Origin: Prorocentrum cordatum | Lineage: Eukaryota > Sar > Dinophyceae > Prorocentrales > Prorocentraceae | Length of the DNA stretch: 64,000 nt | Direction: 5' to 3' | Assembly: GCA_963575745.1 (NCBI GenBank) | Contig: CAUYUJ010016712.1 | Coordinates: forward strand, 110,001 to 174,000 | Part shown: one piece after another, positions 20,385 to 31,754 of the stretch | How the letters are laid out: each line of letters starts with the position of its first letter | Position numbering within the stretch: position 1 is the stretch's first letter | The notes under the pieces: model-generated | Database searches by the model: none | What the model was told of the DNA's origin: nothing | The model's input: only the letters and a program-made list of their open reading frames with translations | Position numbers and translations under genes: made by a program

Positions 20385-21075
20385 CGAATGTGCGCGGCGC
20401 TGAGGCGATTGCCGCATTGTAACAACCACCCGCCCTCCATTCGTGAAACTGCTGCAAACATGTGAAACGAATGTGCGTGGCGATAACGCGAAAGCCACAT
20501 GTTGACAAAGAACCGCCCTCCACCCTTGAAACTCTTGCAAGTGTTTGAAACGAGTGCGCGCGGCGCGAAGGCGAGAGCCACGTGTTGAAACATACTTGCC
20601 CTCTGTCCGTGAAACTGGTGCTTACTCTTGCGACAACTGCCCACGGCGCTAAGGCAAGAGCCAAATACTGTAAGGGCCCGCCCTCAATCCGTGAAACGGG
20701 TGCAAACTGTTAAAACAAATGTGCGCGGCGCTGAGGCGAGAGCCACATGCTTTGAAAACGTCACGCCCTCCATCCGCAAACTTGCTGCAAAGTTTGAAAA
20801 GAAAAAACGCCGGATTGCAAAAACAAACAAAAAAAACATTTGTTGTTTGCAATATTTTGTTTTTTGTTGTCTGATTGTTTTTCTTTTGTTTTTGTTTTTT
20901 TGATTGTTTGTGCAATCCTTCGCTAAGGCGAAAGGCATGTTTTGAAAACCACCCGCCCTCCGTCCGTGGAACTGCTGCAAGCCTTTACACACAGGACGGT
21001 GCGCGCGGTTCTGAAGCGAGAGCCACAGCTTGAAAAGGAATTGCCCTCCATCCTTGCAACTGATGCATATCCTCA
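20385..21075. repeat. 83-bp tandem repeat, forward island
   Basis: Seven or more units. Landmarks GTGCGCGGCGCTGAGGCGAG, AGCCACATG-TTGAAA, CCGCCCTCCATCCGTGAAAC and TGCTGCAAAC recur every 81-86 bases (GGCG at about 20395, 20480, 20562, 20646, 20727, then beyond the insertion). The reverse complement of the same unit forms 43600-44290. A hairpin element (20812-20918) splits one unit. Confidence 0.85.
20812..20918. mobile_element. AT-rich 107-bp foldback inserted in the 83-bp array
   Basis: Begins GGATTGCAAAAACAAACAAA and ends TTTGATTGTTTGTGCAATCC, imperfect inverted copies of each other. The interior is T-rich (TTGTTT units). Its composition is unlike the GC-rich array on both sides, and the array resumes after it. 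It is probably a small foldback insertion, although an A/T-rich expansion with chance symmetry is possible. Confidence 0.6.
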
Positions 21076-21274
21076 AGCTGCATGATCTTAAATGGCGAGG
21101 AAGTCTCCGGCGAAATGCCCAACCCGCCCTACCGACACGTCTAGAGGTGCGACGGAGAGGCGTTCTGTATGAAGAAGGGCGAATGAGGAGGATTGTTTGG
21201 CATCCACTGTCAAGGGTTCGAGAGAAACCCCGACCTTCTTCGGGTGGAGTCCTTTCCCGAGCCTCCTCCAGCTA

Positions 21275-21465
21275 CGAAGGAGGAGGGGGAGGAGGAGGGG
21301 GAGGAGGATGGGGAGGAGGAGGCGGAGGAGGAGGAGAAGGAGGAGAAGGAGGAGGAGGAGGAGGGTGAGGAGAAGAAGGAGGGAGAGGGGGAGGGGGAGA
21401 GGGGGGGGGGAGCGAGGAGGAGGAAGGGGAGCGAGGAGGAGGAAGGGGAGGAGGGGTGAGGGTGA
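21275..21465. repeat. GGA polypurine tract
   Basis: Purines only, GGAGGA and GGGGAG units, with two direct copies of GGGAGCGAGGAGGAAGG near 21411-21445. Confidence 0.88.
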
Positions 21466-21599
21466 GGAGACCCATCTGCCGCATGCGCCGCCTGCATCCG
21501 GGAAGGCAAGGCCCCGTCGCGGACACCATGCGCCGCACACTGATGACGCCCCATCCCAGGAGCTTCCTCCGCAGATCAACGATAACGGTTCTCTAAAAG

Positions 21600-21602
21600 A
21601 GA

Positions 21603-21680
<78 letters not shown>

Positions 21681-21692
21681 AAAGACGACAAA
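21600..21692. repeat. GAC trinucleotide microsatellite
   Basis: About 28 GAC/ACG triplets with two interruptions at the 3' end; plus-strand frame poly-Arg, minus poly-Val/Ser. Confidence 0.92.
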
Positions 21693-21694
21693 GA

Positions 21695-22010
21695 CGACGG
21701 AGCGCCGACATGTCTCGTCTGTTTCGTCCTCGGGAGGCCCGCTTCGGGCCCGTGGACCGTCAGAAGACGGCCCACCACGAAGACACACGTCTGGCCCTCC
21801 CCGAGACCCGACGCTGGGAGAACAAGAAAGTGAGGGGGCCCTGGGACACCCGAAGGAATAGACACACATCCCAGGATTCCCCATACTTTTCCATATGTTC
21901 TAGGTGTTCGTCTTCCCTCCCCCTTTTCCCACATTTTCCCATCTTTTCCTGGGGCTCGACGATGAGTTGTCTCTGTTAATTCTCCCCTCCTGAGAAACTC
22001 CGAGACAGCA
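21695..22010. repeat. dispersed repeat family A, copy 2
   Basis: Shows GGGGGCCCTGGGACACCC, GGAATAGACACACATCCCAGG, TCCCCATAC, CATATGTTC, GTGTTCGTC, a C/T-rich segment, CCTGGGGCTCGACGATGA and CTCCCCTCCTGAG in the same order as 9100-9530. Confidence 0.68.
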
Positions 22011-22690
22011 GGCCAGGAGGAGAGTCCGAATTACCCAGAGATCCGACGTCGTGAGAAAAAGGCGTCATGCAAGGTTAAGACCAGAGCTCCCAATCCCATC
22101 TCTCTGGCGCCTGTCGAGCAGGACCGTCTTGCGCGAGGGTCCTGGGAGCCCGAGACGGGGCGAGAAATGCCCGTCGCGACATTTGTCGCGGCCTCCGACT
22201 GGAGGCCCGCCTGAAGGGTGGCACCCACCCGCAATCACAGCTTAGCACGGGGGAAACGGGTCCTCAGAGAACCAGGTCCTGGACCCTGGGGCCGTCCCCA
22301 GCGACGAGATCTCTATCCTAAGCCGTTTTCTGACAGTCCCGTGGCCCGTGGAATGCCCCGAGAGCCAAAAAAAGAGGAAAAACCTCAGGACCCGCTGCCC
22401 CCAGGCGAACAGTGGACGGCAGGGCAGGCTCTCCTGCCAGACGGGGGCCCCAATCCTCAAACCTCTGACTGACCGATCTCATTCTTGCAATCCACGGTTT
22501 CAAGGAGTCTCGACACCTTCCCTGGGGGCTGCGCTTTCGTCCAGGGTCCTCCTCGGATGGCCCCCAGGCCGCAAAGGAAAGAAGCCGGCACAGAACAAGA
22601 AAGCAGTGTCTGCCCAAGGTCTGGGCCTCGAGCGCACGAGTCGAGGGTCGATGGCGACCCCGCGGACGCGCCGTCAACTGTGAGAGCACG
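22011..22690. other. no recognisable gene
   Basis: Unique GC-rich DNA with phrases such as GGTCCTGGGAGCC and CCAGGTCCTGGACCC suggesting old duplicated material; no gene seen. Confidence 0.4.
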
Positions 22691-22694
22691 CCTG

Positions 22695-22845
22695 GAGGGG
22701 AAGGAAGAAGACGACGAGGGGGAAGAGGAGGGAGAAGAGAGGAAGGAGGAGGAGGATGAGGAGGAGGAAGTGGAGGAGAAGGTGGAGGAGGAGGAGGTAG
22801 AGGAGGAGGAGGGTATGGAGAGAGAAAGGGGAGGACAAGCTAGAA
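22695..22845. repeat. GAGGAA polypurine tract
   Basis: Purine-only run of GAGGAAG and GGAGGAG units, interrupted once by GTGGAGGAGAAGGTGG. Confidence 0.88.
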
Positions 22846-23004
22846 GCTAGGTACGCTCTCGCCACACCGATCCCTCCCTCCCATCCCTTCTTCCAATTGC
22901 GCGCATGTTGTCTCTGTCCGCGGACGCGTGTCATAGCCGACCTGGTACTCCAAAAAAGACCCGATCGTGTTACAGGATTGGGATGGGCTAGGATGAGGGC
23001 GAAC

Positions 23005-23520
23005 AGCAGCAGCAGCAGCAGAAGCAGCAGCAGGAACTGCAGTGGACGGAGCGGGAGGAGCAGGAGGACCAGGGAAAGGCGGAGAAGGGAAAACGAGGGG
23101 GCGACAAAGATAAAGAAGGACTCGGACCAAGAAAAGTGGCCCGCGCCAGAGCGAGAGCACCATTCTGCACGACAGGAGGAGGCAGGAGGAGGCGGTAGGA
23201 GGGAGAGGACGGGAAGGCGGAGAAGGAGGGGGAGGAGGGAGAGGAAGAGGAGGAAGGAAGAGGAGATGGGAAGAGGAGGGAGGAAGAAGAGGAAGGAGGG
23301 ATGAGGGCTAGGAAACAGGAAGACGAGGGAAGGGGAACATTGGCGCCCCTGTTCCCGACACGGTCGTCATCGACACGGGGTCACGCTCTGGCTATCGGGG
23401 CGAAAGGATCAGATCCTCCTCCTCCTCCTTCTGCTCCTCCTCCTCTTCGTCCTCCTCCTCACCCTCGTCATCTTCCCCCGCCTCACCCTGGTCCTCATCC
23501 TCCTCAACCTCTCCCCTCCT
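23005..23520. repeat. CAG, GGA and CTC simple repeats
   Basis: CAG triplets 23010-23035, purine tract 23165-23305, then pyrimidine tract 23415-23520. The purine and pyrimidine tracts lie in inverted relation about 110 bp apart. Confidence 0.8.
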
Positions 23521-23633
23521 GCCAATAAGCTTCTCAAAGCCTCGCCTCGGGGATATCTGTGGTGAAAATCGTCGTCCCTCAAAAACACTGATATGTTTAT
23601 GCTCTGAGGCACCAACATGACCGCGCTGTCGGT

Positions 23634-23762
23634 CTCGAGAACCATCGCCGCTGCACGTTCTGGGAACGTGCGGCGGCGCTGGTTCTCGAGCCCTCTTCGC
23701 GCACTCGGGGGGCTCAGCGCATGGAAGCGTCGTTCCTATGCGCTGAGCCCCCAGAACGCGCG
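23634..23762. repeat. two adjacent perfect-loop hairpins
   Basis: Hairpin 1: arms 23634-23660 and 23664-23690, 27 bp with two mismatches and a 3-base loop. Hairpin 2: arms about 23699-23722 and 23738-23762, with the core GGGGGCTCAGCGCAT pairing to ATGCGCTGAGCCCCC and a 15-base loop. The two palindromes are only 8 bases apart. Compare the isolated hairpin at 33239-33296. Confidence 0.85.
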
Positions 23763-24380
23763 ACGACGGCTCGGTTGCCAGCCAACGAGTCGGATTCAAT
23801 TCATAGCGATTGTTCGCCATTGATTCCGATCGCAGCGGCGACGCCAAAAAGCGAAGCGACAGGCCGCGACCCTAGCGGCTAGCGCAGCTGATGAAAGGTG
23901 CACAGGCTCGCAGCAAACGGGGCCTTTCGGGAAACGGCAAAGGCGGGCGTCCAGAGGTCGAAGAGAAAAACGTCCCCGCGCAGGCATCGGCAAGCAAAAC
24001 GCGGGGCTCGAGGATAAGGACAATCTGAAGCGCGTCTTGAAGCGAGTGTGCGGCGTTGCCGCATCGCTGGACGGGGGGGGGGGGCAGCGGGCATATCGAG
24101 AGGAGACAGGGGGGCCGTAAACGGCCCCTCCGCCCACGCGCCACCTGCCCCTCCTGCCAGCACCCCTCCCTCCACATCTGCGCTCTCGCGCCCGGTGCTG
24201 GCATGCCTCTCGCCCCGCTCTGCCCCGCCCGCGCGGCGTTCCAGTCCCCCCGTCTCTTCGGGTCGCCAGGCGGCTTGCGGTGCCCCCGCGGCGTGCCCCA
24301 AAAGTGCGCCAACAAACGCGGCCCTGAAATTTACAATAGGAATCCTAGTGTAAATGCAAGGGCAGCGTTTAAGAGGCACC
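23763..24380. other. no recognisable gene
   Basis: Unique GC-rich sequence. A minus-strand frame of 171 codons and a plus-strand frame of 121 codons overlap; neither has known motifs. Confidence 0.4.
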
Positions 24381-24384
24381 GTGC

Positions 24385-24530
24385 GCGGACGCATTCAGGG
24401 GCGCATGAAGGGGCGCATTAAAGGGCAGATTAGAGGCGCATTAAGGGACAAATTCAGGGACGCAGTAAGGGGGGCAAATTAAGGGACACATCAAGGGACG
24501 CATTAAGGGGCACATTTAGGCGCGCCGAAA
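24385..24530. repeat. 16-bp minisatellite
   Basis: About nine degenerate units of GGGACGCATTAAGGG(G). The spacing of GCATT/ACATT landmarks is 14-18 bases. Confidence 0.82.
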
Positions 24531-26060
24531 ACCCCCTCGGATCCCCAATGCGGCCATGCTTCTCCCGCCTCGCAGTTTCCTTTACTGTCACCTTTCTGCC
24601 CCGTTCACCCTTGCCTCTGCCCCCGCGGGCGACGAACGCCGAAATGTCGCATGGAACCACGAAAGGCGCACATGTTCTGGCGCGCGCGCACAGATCTCGA
24701 TATGCAATCGCCGATGATTCGGCGAACGAGTTTGAAATCGCGCGCGGGGCGCGCGATAATGGCCGTGAATTGCGAGCGTGGTTCTTCACTGCCGCTTGGT
24801 CGTTGCGCGCGGATGGCTCATTGGAAAAAGAGGACAACGCAAGGAAGGGGATCACGGCAATGACGAGGAGCGGCAACAAGGCCAAACGGAACAACTTTTC
24901 TTCGCGATGATCAGGCGCGTCAAAAGACAAGCAAACTCAGAAACAAGACTGTCGCCAACAGCGCGCGCAACAATCGGGCCTCCCAAACAATCAACAAACT
25001 GAAAAATTAAGGGAGCATGGTAATTAAGGGACCCCAAGGATCCCCGACCCGAAAAGCCAGGCGTGCACCATGGAACCCCGAGCTACGAGCTTCTGGCGCA
25101 ACATGGAAGCCCGAACACTCAAATGCAATACAGCCGTCACCCTCACATCACTCGACAAATGAACGTGCGGTCAATATGCCAAGACTCCTAGCAAGTTTCT
25201 TGACATGCGCCTTCATACTCTACCCGTACATGGCCGACTGCTCAATCTTGGCAGCAGTGTGCAATCCAACGGTTGCCTTCGAGCATATCCTACTCGAAGG
25301 GCGGCTAACCCGGGTCAGCGCGAACACGGGTAGCGAGGGATCCTGCTGCCGGCTGATCCTGCTTACCACGCGCCAGAACGACGGAGTTCTACGAATGTCG
25401 CAAACCTGGGTCAATCACATACCTCGCAGACCAGGGTGAGCTGGGGGGTATGATCCGCAATGACCTATTTACAGACGTCGTAAGCCCAGGTCAACCACAC
25501 GGCTCGCAAACCTAAGTCAGCCAAAGGGGGTTGGCTGACACTTGTCTCCCAGCGCACAGCTCCCAAAAAGACATCCATTACAGCTATGCCACATGCTTGT
25601 CGTTGCACTCTAGGGGAGCTTCGAAGACGCATGGCAACACCCTGTACAATCCGACCTCGACTTCACCGACTTACACAAACGGATTACGCCGTTCCTCACC
25701 CAGACGAGATCGAACCCATACAACTACGATTGCTACGGCCTACTCCGACCATCATCGCACACGGCAACTGAAATGGACGGCATCCCGCCTGGGCGTGCCC
25801 CAGCTCAGTAATCGAACAACCCACTCGGTGGAACAACGCAGCACAACACGAACACGTTCGAATGGCCGTAGCCACCCTCTACAAGAGGCGCACAGCACGA
25901 CGACGCCCGACCCTGAGATTGGCAGGGCATCACGCCCATGAAACGTGCACGTTCTCAGCTCAATGACAAGAAAGCCCTGCAACGAAGGCTCCAGCGTGCC
26001 GAGGTGTCACGCATCGCGGAGCATATGAGAAAAAATGCATCAACAGAAGCTCTCGGAGGT
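24531..26060. other. no recognisable gene
   Basis: Unique, moderately GC-rich sequence. Short internal duplications occur at 25395-25530 (CGCAAACCTGGGTCA-like motifs). A plus-strand frame 24548-24910 and a minus-strand frame 24454-24930 overlap; no motif supports either. Confidence 0.4.
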
Positions 26061-26064
26061 CCAC

Positions 26065-26200
26065 GCGGACTGGCGGCGCCTCCAGCGCCGCCCTGGCGCG
26101 CTCGGCGCGCCAAGCGCCGATCCAAGAGATCCGCGCGGATATGCAGAAGTTCATGCTTATGCAGCTTTTTTCGAGAGCAGAGAGACCCACCAACTCCAAT
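26065..26200. repeat. dispersed repeat family B, copy 2
   Basis: GGCGGCGCCTCCAGCGCC, CCCTGGCGCGCTCGGCGCGCC and GATCCAAGAGATCCGCGCGG match the 9790-9935 copy in order. The following CATGCTTATGCAG differs from the TATGTCTATGTC of copy 1. Confidence 0.65.
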
Positions 26201-26204
26201 GTAG

Positions 26205-26925
26205 CCTGTGGACACGACACTTCCTCCCTCGACTCTGTCAGCTTCAACCTCTAACTCTCCCACCTGCCCGGTCGGGGGGCCCAATACCTCCAAGGCGGGG
26301 CCTCTCCGTAAGGCGACCTGTGGGCGCGGGAGTGCCCTCCAGCATGGCTCGAGCGTGCACTCCATGGAGCCAGCTGCCTCCTCACTGCTTCTAGCCCACG
26401 CCATTTCTACACCGCCGAAGCCGTTGACGAGCCGCTCGTCGCCATGGCCATCTACCGCGGCCCATGCCTCAACCCACCTGGGCCAGGGCCGCACCGAGAT
26501 AGCGAAGCCCCCACAGCACACGTATCCCAGCAGCTGCACACACCCAGGCTGATGTGTCGTCTCCACCGTCGCCTATCGCTAAGACACGCCAGCGAAGCCA
26601 ATATGTCTCCCACGCCCGATGCAGGCTGACTTCTTTTCTCTTCCTCTCGCTTCGTGTAGGCACGGCCCCACTGTCGCTTGACACATGAGGCCTGCAGCGC
26701 TCCACACCTCCCTTTAAGTCGGGCATGTCCTCCTACTGACGAAAATCGTCACCACACCACAATTTTGCAAGTATTCTTGAATGTTCATCCTCCTGCTCAC
26801 TCCTCGACCTCCTCCCGCGCCCCTTCCCCTTTCCCCCCTTCTTCCTCCTCCTCCCCCACCCGTTCCAGCCCCGCGCACAGAGAAGCGCGAGCAGAGCAGC
26901 GAGAGCAGTTCTAGAGCCTACAATA
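26205..26925. other. no confident gene
   Basis: A minus-strand frame (25955-26566, 203 codons) spans this and the adjacent repeat; because it runs through a dispersed repeat it is probably chance. Confidence 0.35.
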
Positions 26926-26927
26926 TA

Positions 26928-27020
26928 TCCTCCTCCTCCTCCTCCTCCTCCTCCTCCTCCTTCTCCTCCTCCTCCTCCTCCTTCTCCTCCTCCCTCTCTC
27001 CTTCCCTCCATTCTCCTCCA
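26928..27020. repeat. CTC/TCC microsatellite
   Basis: CTCCTC run with a few T interruptions; pyrimidine only. Confidence 0.9.
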
Positions 27021-27029
27021 ACAGCAATG

Positions 27030-28545
27030 GGGAAGGCTGGAGGAGCGTGGTGGATGCTGACGCTTCCTGCTTCTCTGGGGCCTCCGGGCCAAAGGGGGGC
27101 GGAGGCCCCTGGGGGGCCGCACATACAAATGCTTCAGGGATCCAAAATTCCGTTCCAAGAAATCCGCGCGGGCCTCCGAAAACGCACGCTTGGAAAGCTT
27201 GCCTCGCTCGATGATTACGCCCGTGACGCGCCCTGGCACCCTCGCGGATCGATCTGGCTCAAAAGCTGCGGCGCGGAAGTGGGGTCGACAGCTCTGGCCG
27301 TGAGTTTCTGAGAGGCTGTGGACTTTCACAACGCGGAGTCTCGGGGAGCGTGGTCTCTCCTCTACGCCCTGCTGACTCTGGCTCGGGCCCCACCGATGGG
27401 GCCTGCCATGCCAGTGCAGTCGACGTGCAGACTTCATGTTGCTCTCCACCACCGCCCTCGCCACTCTGTCCTCCCCCCCTCCCTCGCTGTCTCGGAGGGC
27501 CACTGCCCGAGGACCTCTCAACTGCAGGAGACTCGCCCAGCAGCCACACCTAGGCGGACATCGCCCAAAGCACGGGAACCGCGGGCCTGCGGCATCATCA
27601 TGCCGCCCATCCCACCTGCGCACGCCGGAGGTCCCCCCGCCGCCCGTCCGGAGCGTTCGTTCTCCGTGCCTCCTTCACTCCGCCTCGGCCGCGGCCGCGG
27701 CGCTCAGGCAGCAGCGCGGCCCGACATGCTCAGGGGGTGTGGAGAGCACGCCCGTGAGCTGCAGCCCCGCAGCCTCTCAGGCCCCCTGTGAGGTCAAGAT
27801 TCGGAACACATCGGCTTCCTCAAGATTCTCTGCAGTTTCGAATCCAAGGGATCCTCTTAGAGGTTCTCCGAGGAAATCGCCATGGACCTGGCCCTGGACC
27901 TCCTGGAGAGTCCGAAAACTTCCGCAGAAGATTCTGGTACAAAAGTCGCACATCTGACAGTCCTAGGTGAGGACTCGTTGGGCTCCCTCCCCCCTTGGGT
28001 CGCCCAGTGCGCCCGCGCGGACAATTTGGCAACGCACTCGGTGCGGCCGGCGAAGGGCGCTCGAGAGGCCCTGCCGAGACCTCGAGATCCCATCGGCCGA
28101 GGCACCAGACCCATCAGGGAGGGCAGGGCGGGGAAGCTGGCGGCGTCAGCCAAGAGCCCCCCGGCCAGCAGACAAAGCATCGTCCTGCCAAGCGCCCACC
28201 TGGGGCACCCCTTGGTCGCCTCGTGGACACCAAATTTCAGCCAACATGGAGCGTGCCAGGGCCCTCAAGGGATCCCGACGAGCCCTCGGGCATGCTGGGG
28301 CCCTCTGGGGATCCCTTCGGGCCCACACGGAAGCCAGCGACCCTGCGCACCCTTTGCCTTGCTAGGGCCCTCGGGCGGCCAGGCGAGGCGCAAAGACCCC
28401 CTCGGGAGCGAATGCCGACAATTGACATCCCGCCTCGGACTCGGGCGGAAGGCAAATCGGCCAGCACCGACGAATCCCCGAATCCAGCCATGGCGACAAG
28501 GATGCAGCCTGCACAGAATCTCCCACGTTCAAAGACGAGAAGGAT
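27030..28545. other. no recognisable gene; weak family B copy at 27050-27190
   Basis: The first part shows GGGCCTCCGGGCC and AAGAAATCCGCGCGGGCCTCCGAAAACGC, reminiscent of family B. Downstream is unique GC-rich sequence with overlapping long frames on both strands (for example 28012-28630 plus), none with motifs. Confidence 0.4.
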
Positions 28546-28549
28546 TCTG

Positions 28550-28770
28550 AATCCTCGCGTTTCTGCCATGGCGCCACCAGAAACACCAGAAAAGTACATG
28601 TTCGACATTGCGCAATCAGAAACGCAATGAAAGCACTGTATTTCTGTCAGGGCGCCCTTAGCAGCAGTGTAAAACACTGCCTTCATGACAGGGCGCCATT
28701 GGAAACAACATACTGCTTGTCCGATGTGGCACCATTGTAAACACAAATGTAATACATAGCACGAGACGTA
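28550..28770. repeat. GGCGCCATCGGAAACACC-type repeat, island 1
   Basis: About four to five irregular units of roughly 50 bp with AGGGCGCCATTGGAAACA, a GTAAAACACTGC stretch and TGTCCGA. Further islands with the same landmarks are 32290-32570 and 33490-33720. Confidence 0.68.
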
Positions 28771-28854
28771 CCCCGACCCTTCTCCATGCGAGGCGAATAT
28801 TTGCGTGAACGCTCCATACACATTGCCAGATATGCACGGTCTGCGCTGCCCTCA

Positions 28855-29512
28855 TCTCCGCCGTGCCTCCCACGAGCCTACGAAAGCGGCGACAATTGCG
28901 CACTTCGGCCTCCCAAGCCGCAAGGTCTCGGCTGGATCAGCATGGTCCCCGACCCCGCTGGACCTCCCAGAAACCAACGAAAGTGGCGACCGACAATCGC
29001 GCAGTTCGCAACAAACCAGGAAGCCGCGAAATATCAAATGGGCGCACGACGCCCCGGACTCCGCTGGACCTCCCAATTGCCCACGGAAATGGCGGCAATT
29101 GCGCAATACGCAAACACCCGGGGAGCAGCGAGGTCCCGTCTGGGTGCGAGTGGCCCCCGACTCCGCTGGACCTCCCAGGAGCCCACGTGAGTGGCGCCAG
29201 CTGCGAAGTTCGCAGCCACCTAAGGAGCAGCGAAGTCTCGTCTGGGTACGCGTGGCCCCCGACCCCGCTGGACCTCCCAGAAGCCCACGAAAGTGATCCT
29301 TGCGCATTTCGTAGCCACCCCCAAGGGGCAGCGAGGTTCCGTCTGGGTGCGGGTTGCCCTCGACTCCGTTGGACCTCCCAGGAGCCAACGAAAGTGGCGC
29401 CAGTTGCGCAGTTCTCCGCCACCTAAGGAGCAGAGAGGCCTCGTCTGAGTACGCGTGGCCGCGTGGCCCCCAACCCCGCTGGACCTCCCAGAAGCCCACG
29501 AAAGTGGTAATC
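28855..29512. repeat. 102-bp tandem repeat
   Basis: Six units. The phrase CCGCTGGACCTCCCAG recurs with its G(C/T)TGG at about 28957, 29063, 29165, 29267, 29368 and 29478 (spacing 101-110). Each unit also holds CCACGAAAGTGGCG, a TTGCGCAGTTCGCA-like segment and AGCAGCGAGGTCTCGTCTGGGT. Open frames in several phases are by-products. Confidence 0.9.
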
Positions 29513-29514
29513 CT

Positions 29515-30895
29515 TGCACATTGGGGAACGCTGGGAAGGGATAGGAGGGGGGCGGGCCGGGTGAGGGGCGGGAGGGGGGCGGGGAGAGGGCGCGGTGCGA
29601 CGCGGAACAAAATGGTCGGGACGGGGGCGGGGCACTGGGCTGAAGTTCCGCTGGGCCACTGGGGAACGCTGGGGAAGGGTAGGAGGGGTTCGGGGCGGGC
29701 AGAGGGGGGGCTGGGGAGCGGCGGGAGGGGGCGGGGAGGGGGGCTGGGGAGGGGCGGGATGGGGGCGCGGAGAGGGAGGGCGGGCGCGGTGCGACGCGGA
29801 CTAGATTTGTCGGGGTGGAGGGGGCACTGGGCGAAGTTCCTTTGGGCCGTTGGGCCACGCTGGCGGGGAGGGAGCGGGCTGGGCGAGCTGGAGAGGGGCG
29901 GGGGTGGGGCGGGGAAAGGGGGGCGGGCGCGGTGCGACGCGGAATCAAATCATCGAGGCGCGGGGGGCACTGGGCGGAAGTTCCACTGGGCATCTGGCGA
30001 ACGCTAAGGAGGGGACGGAAGGGGCACTAAGCGGAAGTTCCACTGTGCCGTTGGGGCACGCTGGGAAGGGTTGGGAAAGGGAGCGGGCAGGGCCGGGGCT
30101 GGGAAGGGGCGGGGCGGGGGCGGGCAGGGGGGCGGGTGCGGTGCGACACGGAACAAAGTGGTCGGGGCGGGGGGGGTACTGGGCGGAGGTTCCGCCGGGC
30201 CTCTGGGGAACGCTGGGGAAGGGTAGGAGGGGGGCGGGGCGGGCAGGGCGGGTGCTGGGAGGGGTATGAAGGGGGGGCGGCTGAGGGAGGGCGGGCGCGG
30301 TGCGACGCGGACTAAAATTGTCGGGGCGGGGCACTGGGCGGAAGTTCCACTGACCGTTGGGGCACGCTGGGGAGGTTTGGGAGGGGAGCGGGCAGGGACG
30401 GGGCCGGGGAGGGGCGGGAGGGAAGTGGGGAAGGGAGCGGGTACGGTGCGACGCGGAATAGTCTGGTCGGGGCGGAAGGGGCACTAGGCGGCGGTTCCAC
30501 CGGGCCACTGGGGAACGCTGGGGAGGGGTAGGAGGGGGCAGGGCGGGCAGGGGGGCGGGGAGGGGGGGCGGGTGAGGGGCGGGATGGGGGCGGGGAGAGG
30601 GGGGGCGGGTGCGGTGCGACACGGAATGAAATGGTCGGGGCAGAGGGGGCCCTGGACGGAAGTTCCACTGGGCCGTTGGGGCACGCTGGGGACGGGTGGG
30701 AGGGGAGCGGGCCTGGGCTGGGGAGGGGTGGGAGGGGGCGGGAGGGGGGGGCGAGCGCGATTCGACGCGGAATAGACAGGTCGGGGCGGAGGGGGCACGG
30801 GGCGGAGGCTTCACTGGGCCATTGGGAACGCTGGGAAGGGGTAGGAGGGGGGCGGGGCAGGAGCGGGCGCGGTGCGACGCGGAATAAAATGGTCG
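29515..30895. repeat. G-rich 150-190 bp tandem repeat
   Basis: Nine units directly adjoining the 102-bp array. The phrase GCGGTGCGACGCGGA occurs at about 29590, 29780, 29929, 30128, 30297, 30444, 30609, 30758 and 30868. Each unit holds GGCACTGGGCGGAAGTTCCACTG, TGGGGAACGCTGGGGAAGG and a long G-rich (GGGGCGGG) stretch. Strong strand asymmetry and many G3-G4 runs predict G-quadruplexes. Not coding. Confidence 0.9.
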
Positions 30896-30949
30896 GAGCT
30901 CTTGACACCCTGTGCAAGAGAATGAAAATTAACGATTTGAGCTTCTCCT

Positions 30950-31135
30950 GGCGCTCGCGGGAGGCCTCTCGAAGCTCTCTTGAAGTCTCTTTGAGGCCTC
31001 CTGGGAGCCTGGAGAGCCGCCTGGAAGCTATATTGGGTTTCTTGGGCGCGTCTTGGGCCTTCTTCTACGTTCTGGGGGCTTCTTGGGGTCGTCTTGGGTT
31101 GTCCTCGGGCGTTTGGGGGGCTCCCCGGGAGGCCG
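30950..31135. repeat. CCAAGAGGCC-type repeat, inverted island
   Basis: Plus strand reads GGCCTCTCGAAGC, TTGAGGCCTCCTGG, TCTTGGGCC and TCTTGGGGTCGTC: the complement of the CCAAGAGG unit seen in the other islands. Confidence 0.75.
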
Positions 31136-31199
31136 GGAAGCGCGGTACTGGGAGCGCAACGCAGGTGTCACAGGGAGGTCTGGGATCCCCGGGGGGGGC

Positions 31200-31605
31200 G
31201 TTTTTGTTTGCGTGCGCTCGGGACGCTCATTTTTGAAATCCTTACGAAACCCAGCGTGTTTCACAGATTTCGGCATGCGCGCGCGACGACGCGCGTGCAC
31301 GTCCCATGTTTGCCAAGGGTTCTCGCGACAGCACGCGCGCAAGGGCGTTAGAACGAATGCGGCATGCGCGCGCGAGAGGCCCGCTTGGTAGCATTTCAGT
31401 CACAGGCTGAAAAAGTATGGCTTTCTCAAGAAGCTGCAAGAGCGCGAGCGCGAGCTTTTTTTGGAAAGCCGTGTTGCGAAACCCTATGTATTTATATGTA
31501 TTCGCGACACGCGCGCGACGGCGCGCGCGCGCACTTCGTCCAATGTTTCGCAAGGAGATCTTGAAAACAGATGACGGTTTATAAACGAATGCGCGCATAT
31601 TGCAT
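31200..31605. repeat. 281-bp CpG-rich repeat, island 2
   Basis: One and a half units with GGCATGCGCGCGCGACGACG, TTCTCGCGACAGCACGCGCG and GTTGCGAAACCCTATG, in the same order as 14805-15480. Confidence 0.82.
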
Positions 31606-31754
31606 CTGCAGAGGATGAGGGGGGAACCGTTACCGGTTTGGCTGAGACGCTATGAACTCATGTTCAAGATGGACGATGAGGCAGAACTTATGCAAATTGC
31701 ACTACGAAAATGCGGGCGGTTAAATCCGGGGGGTGAGTCCTAATACTCTTCTAG

